Positions 32,470-41,568 are shown, numbered from the stretch's first letter. The stretch: 64,000 nt of DNA from Geodermatophilus aquaeductus (GCF_900182545.1 NZ_FXTJ01000002.1:186001-250000); one strand, 5' to 3'. Notes: a model not told the origin generated them from the sequence alone. A program made the numbers and translations.

Positions 32470-33063
32470 GTGACCGCGACCCGTGAGGACGAGACCCTCC
32501 GCGGCGACGACCGCTGGGGTGAGGACCTCTCCGGCGAGTCGTTCGTGCGCTGCACCTTCCTCGACGTCGACCTGTCCGAGACGACGTCGGTGGGCGCGAC
32601 CTTCGAGGACTGCACGTTCACCGACTGCCGGTTCTCCGCCGGCCGGCACGAGGCCTCGGCGTTCCGCGGCTGCCGGTTCACCGCGTGCTCGTTCACCACC
32701 GCGGAGTTCACCGACTGCACGTTCCTCGGCAGCGCCTTCGCGTCGTGCTCGCTGCGGCCGCTGCGGGTGAGCGGCGGCGACTGGTCCTTCGTGTCCCTCG
32801 TCGACGCCGACCTGCGCGGCGCTGTGTTCGCCGGCGTGAAGCTGCGCGAGGCCGACCTGCGCGGCGCCGACCTCACCGGGGCCACCGTCACCGGCGCCGA
32901 CCTCTCGGCCGCCGCGCTCGAGGGCAGCCGCTGGGCCGGCGCGGACCTGCGCGGCAGCGACCTGTCGGCGTTCGACCCGCGCGAGCTGCCGCTGGACGGT
33001 GCCCTCATCCGCGCCGAGCAGGCCGTCGTCCTCGCGCAACTGCTGGGGCTGCGCGTCGGCTGA
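32470..33063 (+). CDS. Pentapeptide-repeat protein
   Basis: The 197-residue protein (GTG 32470) is built from about 25-30 pentapeptides of the A(D/N)LXX or (C/S)XF form: TFEDCTFTDCRF, CRFTACSFTTAEFTDCTF, and in the second half DLRGADLTGATVTGADLSAAALEG. Such repeats wind into a right-handed square beta-helix. Size and plan recall MfpA/Qnr proteins, which bind DNA gyrase, but no gyrase-specific features are visible. It ends only 17 bp from the convergent cslZ. Confidence 0.85.
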   Translation: MTATREDETLRGDDRWGEDLSGESFVRCTFLDVDLSETTSVGATFEDCTFTDCRFSAGRHEASAFRGCRFTACSFTTAEFTDCTFLGSAFASCSLRPLRVSGGDWSFVSLVDADLRGAVFAGVKLREADLRGADLTGATVTGADLSAAALEGSRWAGADLRGSDLSAFDPRELPLDGALIRAEQAVVLAQLLGLRVG

Positions 33064-33080
33064 GGGGCCGGCGCGAGGCG

Positions 33081-34166
33081 TCAGTCGGTGACGAGGTCGG
33101 CGGCCGACTCGGGCCACCACTGGCCGGCCGGCGGGCCGCCGCCGCAGGTGCCGTCGGAGTCGCCGGGCTGCTTGACCCACAGCAGCGCGTCGAGCCGGGG
33201 GGCGTCGGGCGACGTCGTCGGCGGCTCGCCCAGCGCCCGTCCCGGCGGGTTGCACCAGCGGCCCTCGCCGCCGGGCGCGTCCTCGGGCGGGCCGGCGCCG
33301 TTGCGGCTGGTGTCGATCACGAAGTGGGCGACGAGGGTGCCGGCGGGCGCCCCCTCCTCCAGCTGCTCGGACAGCGCCAGGCCGTACTCCGCGTTGGCCT
33401 CGGTGGTCTCGTAGTTGGAGACGTTGAGGGCGAACCCGTCGGCCACGTCGACCCCGCTCTTGCGCAGGGCGTCGGCGAGCGCCGGCAGGTCGTCGATCCA
33501 GTCGGCGTTGCCGGCGTCGAGGTAGATGCGCGTCTCCGGCTGCCGGTCGAGGATCGCGACGGCCTGGGAGAGCAGGTCGTAGCGCGCGGCGGAGTCGACG
33601 CCGTCGCAGCCGGCCACCGCGTGCGGCACGGCGTCCGGCTCCAGGACGACCACCGCGGGGCGGTCGGCGAGCGCCGCGGCGAAGCTGCCGATCCACTCCA
33701 GGTAGGCGCCGGCGTCGGCGGCGCCGCCGGCGGAGTAGAGACCGCAGTCGCGCCCGGGCAGGTTGTAGGCCACCAGGACCGGCATCCGGTCCTCCTCGGC
33801 TGCGGCCCGGGAGATCCGCTCCACCACCGGGTACGGGTTGTCGGGGCTGGCGATCCAGACGGCGGTCGGCTGCTCGGCCAGCGGCGCGAGCGCCTCGGCC
33901 TCCTCGGTCCGCCCGGCGGCGCGGGCCTCGCTCACGGCGGCCGGGCCGTGCCCGGTGGGGTCGAGCCAGAGCTCCTCCCCCGCGAGCCGGCTGGACTCCT
34001 GCGGGGCGGCGGTGGCGGTCGCGGTCGCCGTGCCGTCGCCGCTCCCGCCGTCAGCGCTCCCGCCGCCGCTGCCGTCCGACCCGTTCCCGCAGGCGACCGC
34101 GGTGCCGGCCACGGCGGCCAGGACCGCGGCCCGCACCGAGCGCCGCCGGTGGAGACGGGTCCTCAC
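33081..34166 (-). CDS. cslZ: Glycoside hydrolase family 6 lipoprotein, endoglucanase of the CslA-GlxA system
   Basis: The 361-residue product (GTG 34166) has a lipobox cysteine at residue 26 (GTAVAC) and a Ser/Gly/Thr linker. The GH6 catalytic motifs follow: YNLPGRDC (equivalent of the pKa-modulating Asp), VLEPDAVP (equivalent of the catalytic acid Asp) and LWVKQPGDSDG (the Asp often proposed as base), with YLDAGNADWI in the substrate cleft. The GTG overlaps the glxA stop (34163-34166), so the two are coupled. In Streptomyces the third gene of the cluster is the GH6 enzyme CslZ that cleaves the nascent glucan. Confidence 0.9.
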   Translation of the reverse strand: MRTRLHRRRSVRAAVLAAVAGTAVACGNGSDGSGGGSADGGSGDGTATATATAAPQESSRLAGEELWLDPTGHGPAAVSEARAAGRTEEAEALAPLAEQPTAVWIASPDNPYPVVERISRAAAEEDRMPVLVAYNLPGRDCGLYSAGGAADAGAYLEWIGSFAAALADRPAVVVLEPDAVPHAVAGCDGVDSAARYDLLSQAVAILDRQPETRIYLDAGNADWIDDLPALADALRKSGVDVADGFALNVSNYETTEANAEYGLALSEQLEEGAPAGTLVAHFVIDTSRNGAGPPEDAPGGEGRWCNPPGRALGEPPTTSPDAPRLDALLWVKQPGDSDGTCGGGPPAGQWWPESAADLVTD

Positions 34167-36154
34167 GCGACGTGCACCCAGCGGGCCGGCGAGGGGACGC
34201 CGTCGGAGTCGAGCACCACCAACATGTACCAGCCGGAGGGGGTCAGCCCCTCCTCCTCGGGCACGGTGAGCTCGACCGTGCCGCTGCCGCAGCAACCGTC
34301 CGGGCAGTGCTGGCCGCCGTCGGCGGCGGTGTGGCCGGTCGCGCCCTCGGGACAGGACGCGGGCGCGACGTCGAGGGCCACCGACCGCTGCTCGGTGTCG
34401 GTCTGGTGGGTCACGGCGCTGGGCCGCATGAGCCGCGCCTCCGCGACCTCGGCCCCCTCGACGGTGACGGAGAAGCCGGTCCCCCGCGTGACCTCCTCCG
34501 GGGCGTCGGCGATGGCCGGCCGGTCCCCGGCGAACAGGTACGGCGGGGAGTAGATCTCGATCCGCGTCTCGAAGGTGCCGGTGCGGGTCTCCTCCGCGTC
34601 GGCGAACAGCGGGTCCGACCCCATGGTCATCACCCGCCCGTCGGGCAGCAGGATCGCCGTCGCGTGGTAGTTCCGGCCGATGAAGTTGCGGGCCGCCTCG
34701 TCGAGCTCGCCGGTCTCCGGGTCGTAGATCGTCGTCAGGTGGAGGTCGCTCTCCTCGTTGCCGCGGTAGTCGACCGACCCGCCGGTGAGCAGGGTGGTGT
34801 CGTCGGGCAGCGTGACGGCGTTGAGGTAGCGCACCGGGCTCGGGTAGTCCGGCGCCGGCTCGTAGCGCGGGGCCTCCTCGTCGAGGTCGACCACGTTGAA
34901 GCGCGCCGTCGACTCCGGGCTGTCGCCGACCAGGCCGCCGCCGACGATCCCGACCCGCTGGTCCTGCACCGGGGCGAGGAAGAACGACGCGCTGGTCTCG
35001 TTGTACTCGGGGTCCTCGAGGCCCGGGACGTCCTGCCAGGTGTTGTCGCGCAGGTCCCAGATCCCGGGCTGGCGCCCCTCCTCGGCCGGGCCGTAGCCGG
35101 TGTTGGAGCCGCTGTAGAAGACGCGCTGACCGTCCTCCAGCCGGAACAGCGCCGGGTAGGTCGGGAAGTAGCGGAAGAGGTCCGGCTGGTCGGTCCAGGT
35201 CCGGGTGGCCGGGTCGTAGATCTCGTTGTCGCCCGGGAGGATCCGGCCGTACTCGTCCAGGCCGGACACGGCCAGCACCCGGCCGCCGTCCAGGCCGATC
35301 AGGGTCGGGTACCAGCGCGCCTCGTCGAGCCGGCCGGTGCGCCGGTAGGTCTCGGTGGCGACGTCGAACTCGTAGGAGGCGTCGAGGCCCTGGAAGTTCT
35401 GCTTGTCCTTCGTGATGCCGGCGCCGCGGGCGTGGACCTCCCCGCGGTGCCGCGCCGGGAGGTCGGGCACGCCGAACGTGCGCTCCTCCTCGACGACGTA
35501 CTCGTCGCCGGTGCCCTCGGCCTCCACCCACACGTCGGCGACGCCGTCCATGTCCGAGCCGTCGGGCATCTCGTGCGCGGCGGGCAGCCGGACCTCCTCG
35601 GTGGAGGTGTAGGTCAGGCCGCTGACGGTGAACGGGGTGCCCACGGGCAGGGTGAGCGGCTCGTCGTGCTGGTTGGTGAGCGACAGGACGCCGGCGGCCC
35701 GGTCGACCTGCTCCTCGAGCCGCTCGTAGCGGCGGGTGCCGCCGGCGATGAGCAGGTTGCCGTTGGGCAGGTAGGCGTGCCCGCCGCAGAAGAGGTCCTC
35801 GGGGGTGGGCACCTCCTTGGTGTCGCCGGTGACCGGGTCCCAGACGATCGAGCGGAAGGTGCCCGCCTCGAACCGCTCGGCGTTGTTGCCCGAGCCGGCG
35901 ATCAGCAGGACCTTGCCGGTGGGCAGCAGGGCCGAGTGGATCGCCGACAGCCGGTACTCCTCCGGCAGCTCGACGGTCTCCCAGAAGCCGTACTGCGCCT
36001 TGTAGTCGTCCTGGTTGCGCTGGAAGTCGTAGACCAGCCGGTCGGCCACGTCGACGACGACCGGCCCGTTCGCCGCGACGACGCCCGTGACCGCGGCGCC
36101 GACCAGCGCGGCGTTGCGCAGCCGCCGCAGCGGCCCCGGCACCCGGCGGGTCAT
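34163..36154 (-). CDS. glxA: Copper radical oxidase of the galactose-oxidase type (GlxA-like)
   Basis: The 663-residue protein has an N-terminal membrane anchor (about residues 13-31), a Kelch-like beta-propeller and a C-terminal immunoglobulin-like domain of the galactose-oxidase-like family. Ligands can be placed: C123 (in FCGGHAY) and Y282 (in RWYPT) form the Tyr-Cys cofactor; Y496-H497 (in RNYHATAIL) and H583 (in VTHQTD) complete the copper site; W281 precedes Y282. In Streptomyces GlxA works with CslA to make an extracellular beta-glycan. Its ATG overlaps the stop of cslA (36151-36154). An odd CPDGCCGSG segment near 610-620 is present. Confidence 0.92.
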   Translation of the reverse strand: MTRRVPGPLRRLRNAALVGAAVTGVVAANGPVVVDVADRLVYDFQRNQDDYKAQYGFWETVELPEEYRLSAIHSALLPTGKVLLIAGSGNNAERFEAGTFRSIVWDPVTGDTKEVPTPEDLFCGGHAYLPNGNLLIAGGTRRYERLEEQVDRAAGVLSLTNQHDEPLTLPVGTPFTVSGLTYTSTEEVRLPAAHEMPDGSDMDGVADVWVEAEGTGDEYVVEEERTFGVPDLPARHRGEVHARGAGITKDKQNFQGLDASYEFDVATETYRRTGRLDEARWYPTLIGLDGGRVLAVSGLDEYGRILPGDNEIYDPATRTWTDQPDLFRYFPTYPALFRLEDGQRVFYSGSNTGYGPAEEGRQPGIWDLRDNTWQDVPGLEDPEYNETSASFFLAPVQDQRVGIVGGGLVGDSPESTARFNVVDLDEEAPRYEPAPDYPSPVRYLNAVTLPDDTTLLTGGSVDYRGNEESDLHLTTIYDPETGELDEAARNFIGRNYHATAILLPDGRVMTMGSDPLFADAEETRTGTFETRIEIYSPPYLFAGDRPAIADAPEEVTRGTGFSVTVEGAEVAEARLMRPSAVTHQTDTEQRSVALDVAPASCPEGATGHTAADGGQHCPDGCCGSGTVELTVPEEEGLTPSGWYMLVVLDSDGVPSPARWVHVA

Positions 36155-37950
36155 CGGAGGCTCTCCTGCGGGACGCCCGCGAGCTGGGCGGGCGCGACGA
36201 CCTGGGTCACGACCTGGGTGACGGCCTGCGGAACGACCGGCAGGTCCTGCACGATGTTGCCCTCGATCCGGTGGGGAGAGGCCGCCGCCCGGCGGCCGGA
36301 GAACGTGGTGCCCAGCCAGCAGGCGACCGGGACGAGACACATGAGCGCGCTGAGGCCCGCCCAGGCGGAGACGGCGACGTGCACGTGGCCCAGCGGGAAC
36401 GAGGCGACCAGCACCCCGACCAGCACGGTGCCCCAGGCCAGGTGCCGCCGGAAGACGCCGAGGTGGTCACCGGAGACAGCGCCCTTGCGGGTGACGACGA
36501 AGGCCGGCTCGCGCCGCCGCATCGCCTGCACCAGCGCCTGCACGTAGACCGGCGCCGACATCGCCGACATCGCCATGCCGGCCACGCCGGAGGAGCCCTC
36601 CTGCTCGTGCGGGCTCACGTTGTGCCGGCGGTTCCAGAAGTAGACGCCGAGGTGGAGCACCGCGGAGTTGACGTAGAGCATCAGCCAGATCTGCGCGGTG
36701 ACCTGCAGGCCGCCGACGCCGGTCAGCAGGAAGGCGGTGAGGTTCAGCGCGCCCAGCACCCAGCTGACCGCCGACGACGGGTAGTAGGCCAGCAGCATCG
36801 TGTAGTGCGCCCGGCCGGCCCACGACAGCTTCCGGAACGAGCGGCGGAAGTGGCGGAGGATCGTCTGGTCGGCCCCGCAGGCCCACCGGTGCTGCTGGGT
36901 GAAGAAGTCCCGCCAGGTGGCCGGGCCCTCGCCGACGGCGAGCACGTCGGGGGTGTAGACGGACTTCCAGCGCGCGCCGGTCTCGGGGTTGTGCGCGGCG
37001 TGCCAGACGATGCTGGTGGCGGCGTCCTCGGTGATCGAGTCCTGCAGCCCGCCGATGGCGCGCAGCGCCGAGATGCGGACGGCGTTGTTGGTGCCGACGA
37101 ACATCGCCGAGGCCAGCCGGTTGCCCGCGCGCTGCAGCACGCTGTGGAACATGTACTGCTGCGACTCCGCGCCCCGGGTGACGACGTTGTCGTAGTTGCC
37201 GTACACCTGCGGGCCGACGACGAAGGCGACGTCGGGGTCGCGGAAGTAGCCGACGAGCCGCTCGACCATGTTCGGCTGCGGCACGTGGTCGGTGTCGACC
37301 GACACCCAGAAGTCGTAGTCGTCGCCGTGCGCGTCGAGCCAGGCGTTGTAGTTGCCGTGCTTGGTGCGCGCCTTGAACCCGCCGCTGGGCTGGTTCCAGC
37401 GCTCGACACCCTTGCGGCTGAAGTGCCGGACGCCGAGCTCGGCGCACATCGCGCGGACGGCGGCGTCGTCGCCCTCGTCGAGCAGCCACACGTCGAGCGG
37501 GCCGTCGTAGCGCATCCGCAGCGCCCCCTCGAGGGTGCCGCGCACCATCTCCAGCGGCTCCTTGCCGGGGACGATCGTGGTGAGGAAGGCGACCCGCTGG
37601 CCGGCCAGGGGGGTCATCGGGACCGGGTCGCGCGCGTTGAGCGTGGCCAGCGCCAGGGTGACGACGTTGACCATCTGCAGCAGCCCGATGACGGCGACGC
37701 TGCCCAGCAGCACGACCGCGAGCACCGAGCGCCAGTCGCCGACCCACTCGGGGTGGTGCGCGGGGAGCATCAGCCAGATCAGGAAGACCAGCTCGAAGGT
37801 GAAGGCGCCGAGGACCAGCAGCCGCGCGCGGACCCGGGCCCAGCCACGGGTGACCGGCCGGAAGCGGACGCGGCCGTCGGCCGGCGGCTCCTGCAGCGGC
37901 CCGGCGAGCTCGCTGAACTCCTCGTACGGGTAGGCAGCGGCCTCAGACAC
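36151..37950 (-). CDS. cslA: Cellulose-synthase-like glycosyltransferase (GT2)
   Basis: The 599-residue membrane protein (GTG 37950) has two N-terminal transmembrane segments, a GT2 catalytic domain and about four C-terminal segments. Processive synthase residues are all there: D158 (LLDEGDD), D219-T-D221, T307-E308-D309 and Q352-QH-R355-W356 (QxxRW). It should polymerise a beta-glucan-type chain from UDP-sugar while moving it across the membrane. With GlxA and CslZ it forms the operon known from Streptomyces. The promoter must lie in the 441-bp region to its right. Confidence 0.92.
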   Translation of the reverse strand: MSEAAAYPYEEFSELAGPLQEPPADGRVRFRPVTRGWARVRARLLVLGAFTFELVFLIWLMLPAHHPEWVGDWRSVLAVVLLGSVAVIGLLQMVNVVTLALATLNARDPVPMTPLAGQRVAFLTTIVPGKEPLEMVRGTLEGALRMRYDGPLDVWLLDEGDDAAVRAMCAELGVRHFSRKGVERWNQPSGGFKARTKHGNYNAWLDAHGDDYDFWVSVDTDHVPQPNMVERLVGYFRDPDVAFVVGPQVYGNYDNVVTRGAESQQYMFHSVLQRAGNRLASAMFVGTNNAVRISALRAIGGLQDSITEDAATSIVWHAAHNPETGARWKSVYTPDVLAVGEGPATWRDFFTQQHRWACGADQTILRHFRRSFRKLSWAGRAHYTMLLAYYPSSAVSWVLGALNLTAFLLTGVGGLQVTAQIWLMLYVNSAVLHLGVYFWNRRHNVSPHEQEGSSGVAGMAMSAMSAPVYVQALVQAMRRREPAFVVTRKGAVSGDHLGVFRRHLAWGTVLVGVLVASFPLGHVHVAVSAWAGLSALMCLVPVACWLGTTFSGRRAAASPHRIEGNIVQDLPVVPQAVTQVVTQVVAPAQLAGVPQESLR

Positions 37951-38391
37951 GCCGGGACGTGACCAGGAGGCTGCCTCCTTCCCGGTCGGACACCAACGGG
38001 TGCGTCGCAGCCCGGCGGGGCACGGCGGTCTGGGGCAAGGCGGACCCAATCGTGAGACGGCGGTCGGGCGGTGCACGCGGCGCAGCGCCGGCGGAGGAGG
38101 CCGGCGGACGGAGGGACCGTGGCGTGCCTCAGTGAGGGACTCCGTCCCAGCGCGCCTCTGCGTGGGTCGGATCCGACCGGTCCGTTCCGTACAGCATCGG
38201 TGGATGCCGCGACGGACGGTAACCAGAGCCGATCGGCGGAGGCCAACTGATCACACGTTCGGGACCGTGTCGGCCTCGTTATAGGGGTGTCGGTCACCTC
38301 TCCCTCGGGCGACGCTCACGCTGCGTGACATCGGTGGTCCGTGCGTGCGACCTCCCTACAGGGCCCCCGCCGCCGCTACCCTCCCCGGCCC
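37951..38391. other. Divergent control region between cslA and the 38392 gene
   Basis: No coding frame is supported. The region must hold the promoter of the cslA operon and of the rightward gene. A candidate -10 (TATAAC, read leftward, rc of GTTATA near 38278-38283) is seen, but with no matching -35, so it is only weak. No repeat or operator-like palindrome stands out. Confidence 0.4.
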
Positions 38392-39630
38392 GTGACCCGA
38401 CCCCCGGTGGCCGCCCGCATCCGCGGCCGCGCCGCCCTCGACCCGCGGGACCGGGAGGACGCGCGGCGCGGGCACCCCGCCGTCGACCTCACCGCGTTCG
38501 CGCGGGCCCGCGGCCTGCAGCCGCTGGGCAGCCAGAACCCCAGCGGCTACACCGCCGTGATGCCGATGGAGCCCGAGCTGCAGTCCAACGTCGTGCGCGG
38601 TCAGGTCGGCACCCGCGACGCCGTCCTGTGGCACTGGCGCTACCCGTGGCCGCTGGACGACGACGGCCCGGTCGGCTCCTACGCCTTCTCCGGCGTGGCC
38701 TCCGCGGCGCGGTCGGGCTGGCGCTCGTTCCTCGGCATCGGCGTCGACGACGACCAGTACGTCGGCGTCCCCTGCACCGGGGCGGCCGCGCTCGTACCGG
38801 AGGCCGGGCTGCTCCCCCCGCTCCGCATCGCCTGCGGTCCGGGCGCGCGGCAACCGCCCCGGCGGGCGGTGGACCTCGGCCCGTCCGGCCTGCCCGGCGC
38901 CGCGCTGGACGCCGACGGCCCGCTGCCGGAGGGGACCGCCGCGGCGCTGGTGCGGGGACCGCTCGGTGCGGTGGTGCGCGCCGGGTCGCGGTGGCCGCTG
39001 TTCGACGTCGGCTACCGGTTCGGCACGGTGGTGCTGCGCCGCAACGGCTACCTGGCCGACGAGCGCGACCTCGACGGGCTGCTGCGGATGGCCGTCGACG
39101 CGGCGGACGGGCTGGCCGGGCTGGCGCGGCCGCTGACGTCGCCGCGGCCGGTCGAGGAGCCGCTGCCGGCCCCGGGACCCGACCCGCTGCCGCACCGGCT
39201 GGTCCCGCCGGCCGCGCAGCTCGAGGCGGTGCACGCGCTCGCCCGCCGGTTCGGGCTGACGCCGGAGGACCCGCTGGCCTACACCGCCGCCTTCCCCACC
39301 AACCCGGTCCCGGGCACCGCGTGGGCGGTGCTGCGCGGGGCGCTGCCCGGCCTCCCGCCGACGACCCGGCTGGCGCTGCACACCGAGGCGCCGGTGCGGG
39401 AGGTGAACACCGGCCGCACCGCGCTGGTGCTGCCCGCCGGCGACGCCGCGCCCACGCCGCGCGGTGGGGTGCGCATCGACTCACCGGGAGCCCCGCTGCG
39501 CCTGGCGGTGTACGACGGGCTGTGGACGTTCTCGGTGCTGCGGCACCGGCCGCTGGACCTCGGCGACGTCGACCTGCTGCTGTCGGCGGGCGCGGACCTG
39601 GCGCGGCGGACCGGCGCGCTGCCCGCCTGA
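38392..39630 (+). CDS. Uncharacterised protein of about 412 residues
   Basis: The GTG at 38392 is chosen over ATG-like upstream codons because the preceding residues are filler. It gives 412 residues with no signal peptide or membrane segment. The sequence is repetitive in plan: two halves that each contain a strand-rich unit (TAVMPMEPELQSNVVRG in the first; LAYTAAFPTNPVPGTAWAVLRG in the second), suggesting an old duplication. I recognise no family. It lies alone between a control region and a terminator hairpin. Confidence 0.65.
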   Translation: MTRPPVAARIRGRAALDPRDREDARRGHPAVDLTAFARARGLQPLGSQNPSGYTAVMPMEPELQSNVVRGQVGTRDAVLWHWRYPWPLDDDGPVGSYAFSGVASAARSGWRSFLGIGVDDDQYVGVPCTGAAALVPEAGLLPPLRIACGPGARQPPRRAVDLGPSGLPGAALDADGPLPEGTAAALVRGPLGAVVRAGSRWPLFDVGYRFGTVVLRRNGYLADERDLDGLLRMAVDAADGLAGLARPLTSPRPVEEPLPAPGPDPLPHRLVPPAAQLEAVHALARRFGLTPEDPLAYTAAFPTNPVPGTAWAVLRGALPGLPPTTRLALHTEAPVREVNTGRTALVLPAGDAAPTPRGGVRIDSPGAPLRLAVYDGLWTFSVLRHRPLDLGDVDLLLSAGADLARRTGALPA

Positions 39631-39691
39631 GCGGGCGCCCCTGCAGGGACCTCCGACCCTCTTCCGGGCCCCGCGCCGGTCCTAGCGTCGG

Positions 39692-39721
39692 GTCCGGACG
39701 CCGGCGCGTCGGCGTCCGGAC
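39692..39721. terminator. Hairpin after the 38392 gene
   Basis: Bases 39692-39702 and 39711-39721 (GTCCGGACGCC and its complement) form a perfect 11-bp stem with an eight-base loop. It lies 62 bases past the gene and 37 bases before the next ATG, so it may end the first transcript. Confidence 0.65.
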
Positions 39722-39757
39722 GCCGGTCTCCGTGGCCGGTCGCTCCGGGGAGTCCCC

Positions 39758-39988
39758 ATGAGCACACCCGTCGACCACCCCACCCCCTCGTCCGAGGGAC
39801 CGGAGCCGGCCGCCGGCCGGACCGCCCAGCACACCGACGAGGACGACTACGCGAACAAGCGCGGCATCGAGGACCGCAGGTGGCTGCTGGCCATCGTGGT
39901 CATCGGCTTCATCGTGCTGGCCTTCGTCGGCATGTTCGTGCTGACCGCCCTGGGCGGCGGCACCGACTACGTGCCCTGGAACGAGTGA
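39758..39988 (+). CDS. Small single-span membrane protein, hypothetical
   Basis: The 76-residue product has a hydrophilic, Pro/Glu/Asp-rich N-terminal half (to about residue 40), one transmembrane helix (about residues 43-65: LLAIVVIGFIVLAFVGMFVL), and a short outside tail. GGGGAGTCCCC precedes the ATG. Single-pass proteins like this are common and mostly uncharacterised in actinobacteria. Confidence 0.6.
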   Translation: MSTPVDHPTPSSEGPEPAAGRTAQHTDEDDYANKRGIEDRRWLLAIVVIGFIVLAFVGMFVLTALGGGTDYVPWNE

Positions 39989-40214
39989 GGCCCCTGCCGG
40001 CGCGGGCGCGCGCCGGCAGGTACCCGTCACGCAGGCCCGAACCCGATCCGGACGCCCTCGTCACGTCGCCATGACGCGAGGGAGGGCCGGATCCCACGCT
40101 TGCCACGCGCGCGCACGCGCGAGGAGGTCACGTCATCGCATCGTCGTCCTGGCGTCTTCAGGAGGAGCCCAGTGACAGGGCTCACACCTGTTCGCTTGGA
40201 CCAAGGAGAAGACG

Positions 40215-40667
40215 ATGCGCATCCGAACCCTCACTGCTGCAACCGCTCTGGCCGCGGGAGCGACCGTCGGCCTGGCGGCCCCGGCTGCCGCGCAGCCGCC
40301 GGACCAGTCGGGCCTGGTCAACGTCAACATCTCCGATCTGGATGTACAGATCCCGATCGGGATCGCCGCGAACATCTGCGACGTCGACGTCGCCGTCCTC
40401 GTGCAGGACCTGCTCGACGATGCCGCCCAGTGCGACGCCGTGGCCACTCCCAACGCCGTCATCACGAGGCCGGCGGACGACGGCGCCCCCGGCACCCAGG
40501 AGGGGCTCGTGAACGTCAACGTGTCGAACATCGCCATCCAGGCCCCCATCGGCGTCGTCGCCAACGTCTGCGACGTGAACGTCGCCGTGCTGGTCAGCGG
40601 ACTGGTCGACGACTCAGCGCCCTGCACGGGCAGCGCCGACCCGGACTCGACGATCACCCTGGTCTGA
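40215..40667 (+). CDS. Secreted protein made of two about 40-residue repeats
   Basis: A strong ribosome site (AAGGAGAAGACG) precedes the ATG. The first 26 residues are a signal peptide ending near PAAAQ. The mature part consists of two near-identical units, residues 33-77 (GLVNVNISDLDVQ...) and 97-141 (GLVNVNVSNIAIQ...), each with a Cys pair 18 residues apart (C55/C73, C119/C137). Units of this kind occur in small exported actinobacterial proteins of unknown role; the alternating hydrophobic strands could form a surface fibre (inference). No anchor is visible. Confidence 0.8.
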   Translation: MRIRTLTAATALAAGATVGLAAPAAAQPPDQSGLVNVNISDLDVQIPIGIAANICDVDVAVLVQDLLDDAAQCDAVATPNAVITRPADDGAPGTQEGLVNVNVSNIAIQAPIGVVANVCDVNVAVLVSGLVDDSAPCTGSADPDSTITLV

Positions 40668-40673
40668 CGGGTT

Positions 40674-40706
40674 CCACCTCCCGGCGGCGACCCCGCCGGG
40701 AGGTGG
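40674..40706. terminator. Terminator between convergent genes
   Basis: Bases 40674-40687 and 40693-40706 make a perfect 14-bp stem with a five-base loop. It starts seven bases after the TGA of the secreted-repeat gene and ends five bases before the end of the leftward small gene. Confidence 0.75.
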
Positions 40707-40711
40707 CCCGG

Positions 40712-40894
40712 TCACTGCTGGGCGGCGAACCGCTCGTCGAGCAGGCGGTTGACGCAGCCCTCGGCCTCGGTGACGGCGGAGGCGTTCTCCCCACTCGGGC
40801 ACCGGTCGAACGAGCTGCGGGCGACGCCCAGTGCGATGTAGGCGACGGAGATGTCGTAGTCGAGCTGGTCGAAGCTGCTGACGGTCGGGCTCAT
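40712..40894 (-). CDS. Small hypothetical protein
   Basis: The 60-residue frame from ATG 40894 is supported by an AGGAGG ribosome site five bases upstream. The sequence is a probable helical hairpin with SSFDQLDYDISVAYIALGVARSSFDRCP and C-terminal EAEGCVNRLLDERFAAQ. It contains two cysteines and matches no domain I know. It faces the DinB-like gene across a 161-bp region. Confidence 0.7.
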   Translation of the reverse strand: MSPTVSSFDQLDYDISVAYIALGVARSSFDRCPSGENASAVTEAEGCVNRLLDERFAAQQ

Positions 40895-41055
40895 GACGAC
40901 CTCCTGGCGTTCGGTGCCTGTGAGCTGCACGTTAAGACGCAGGTGTGACGGTTTTGATGCGCCGATGTCATCGGCAGATGGCGATCCGTTCCGTCCGGCC
41001 CTCCCTCCCCCTAGCGTCGGCGCCGACCCACCGGAGGACGACGGAAGGCGGACCC

Positions 41056-41568
41056 ATGACCGGTACGACGACCCTCACGCGCGAGCGGGCCGACCTCGTC
41101 GAGTCGCTGCGGAGGCACCGGGCCTTCCTGCGGTTCACCGTCCGCGACCTGACCGACGAGCAGGCGCAGCGGCGGCCGACCGCGAGCGCGCTCAACCTGG
41201 CCGGGCTGGTCAAGCACGTGGCGGCCACGGAGGCCGGCTGGGTGCGCTTCGCCGAGGGCGGCGCGGAGGCGATGCACCGCAACTGGGGCCCCGACGCCGC
41301 GACCCGGCACTGGCACCTCGCGCCTGGGGAGACGCTGGAGGACGTGCTGACGGAGTACGAGGCGGTCGCCCGGCACACCGACGAGCTCGTCGCCACGCTG
41401 CCCGACCTCGACGCCGAGCACGCGCTGCCCGACGCCCCCTGGTTCGAGGCGGGCGCCCGCTGGTCGGTCCGCCGGGTGTTCCTGCACGTCATCGCGGAGA
41501 CCGCGCAGCACGCCGGCCACGCCGACATCCTGCGCGAGTCGATCGACGGCCAGAAGACGATGGGCTGA
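41056..41568 (+). CDS. DinB-superfamily protein (mycothiol-dependent transferase-like)
   Basis: This 170-residue four-helix protein matches the DinB/DUF664 type: a first helix with ADLVESLRRHRAFLRFTV, a metal His in LVKHVAATEAGW, and the C-terminal HVIAETAQHAGHAD with two more His. These three histidines form the DinB metal site. Many actinobacterial members are mycothiol S-transferases. The substrate is unknown. The start ATG follows GGAAGGCGGACCC. Confidence 0.88.
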   Translation: MTGTTTLTRERADLVESLRRHRAFLRFTVRDLTDEQAQRRPTASALNLAGLVKHVAATEAGWVRFAEGGAEAMHRNWGPDAATRHWHLAPGETLEDVLTEYEAVARHTDELVATLPDLDAEHALPDAPWFEAGARWSVRRVFLHVIAETAQHAGHADILRESIDGQKTMG

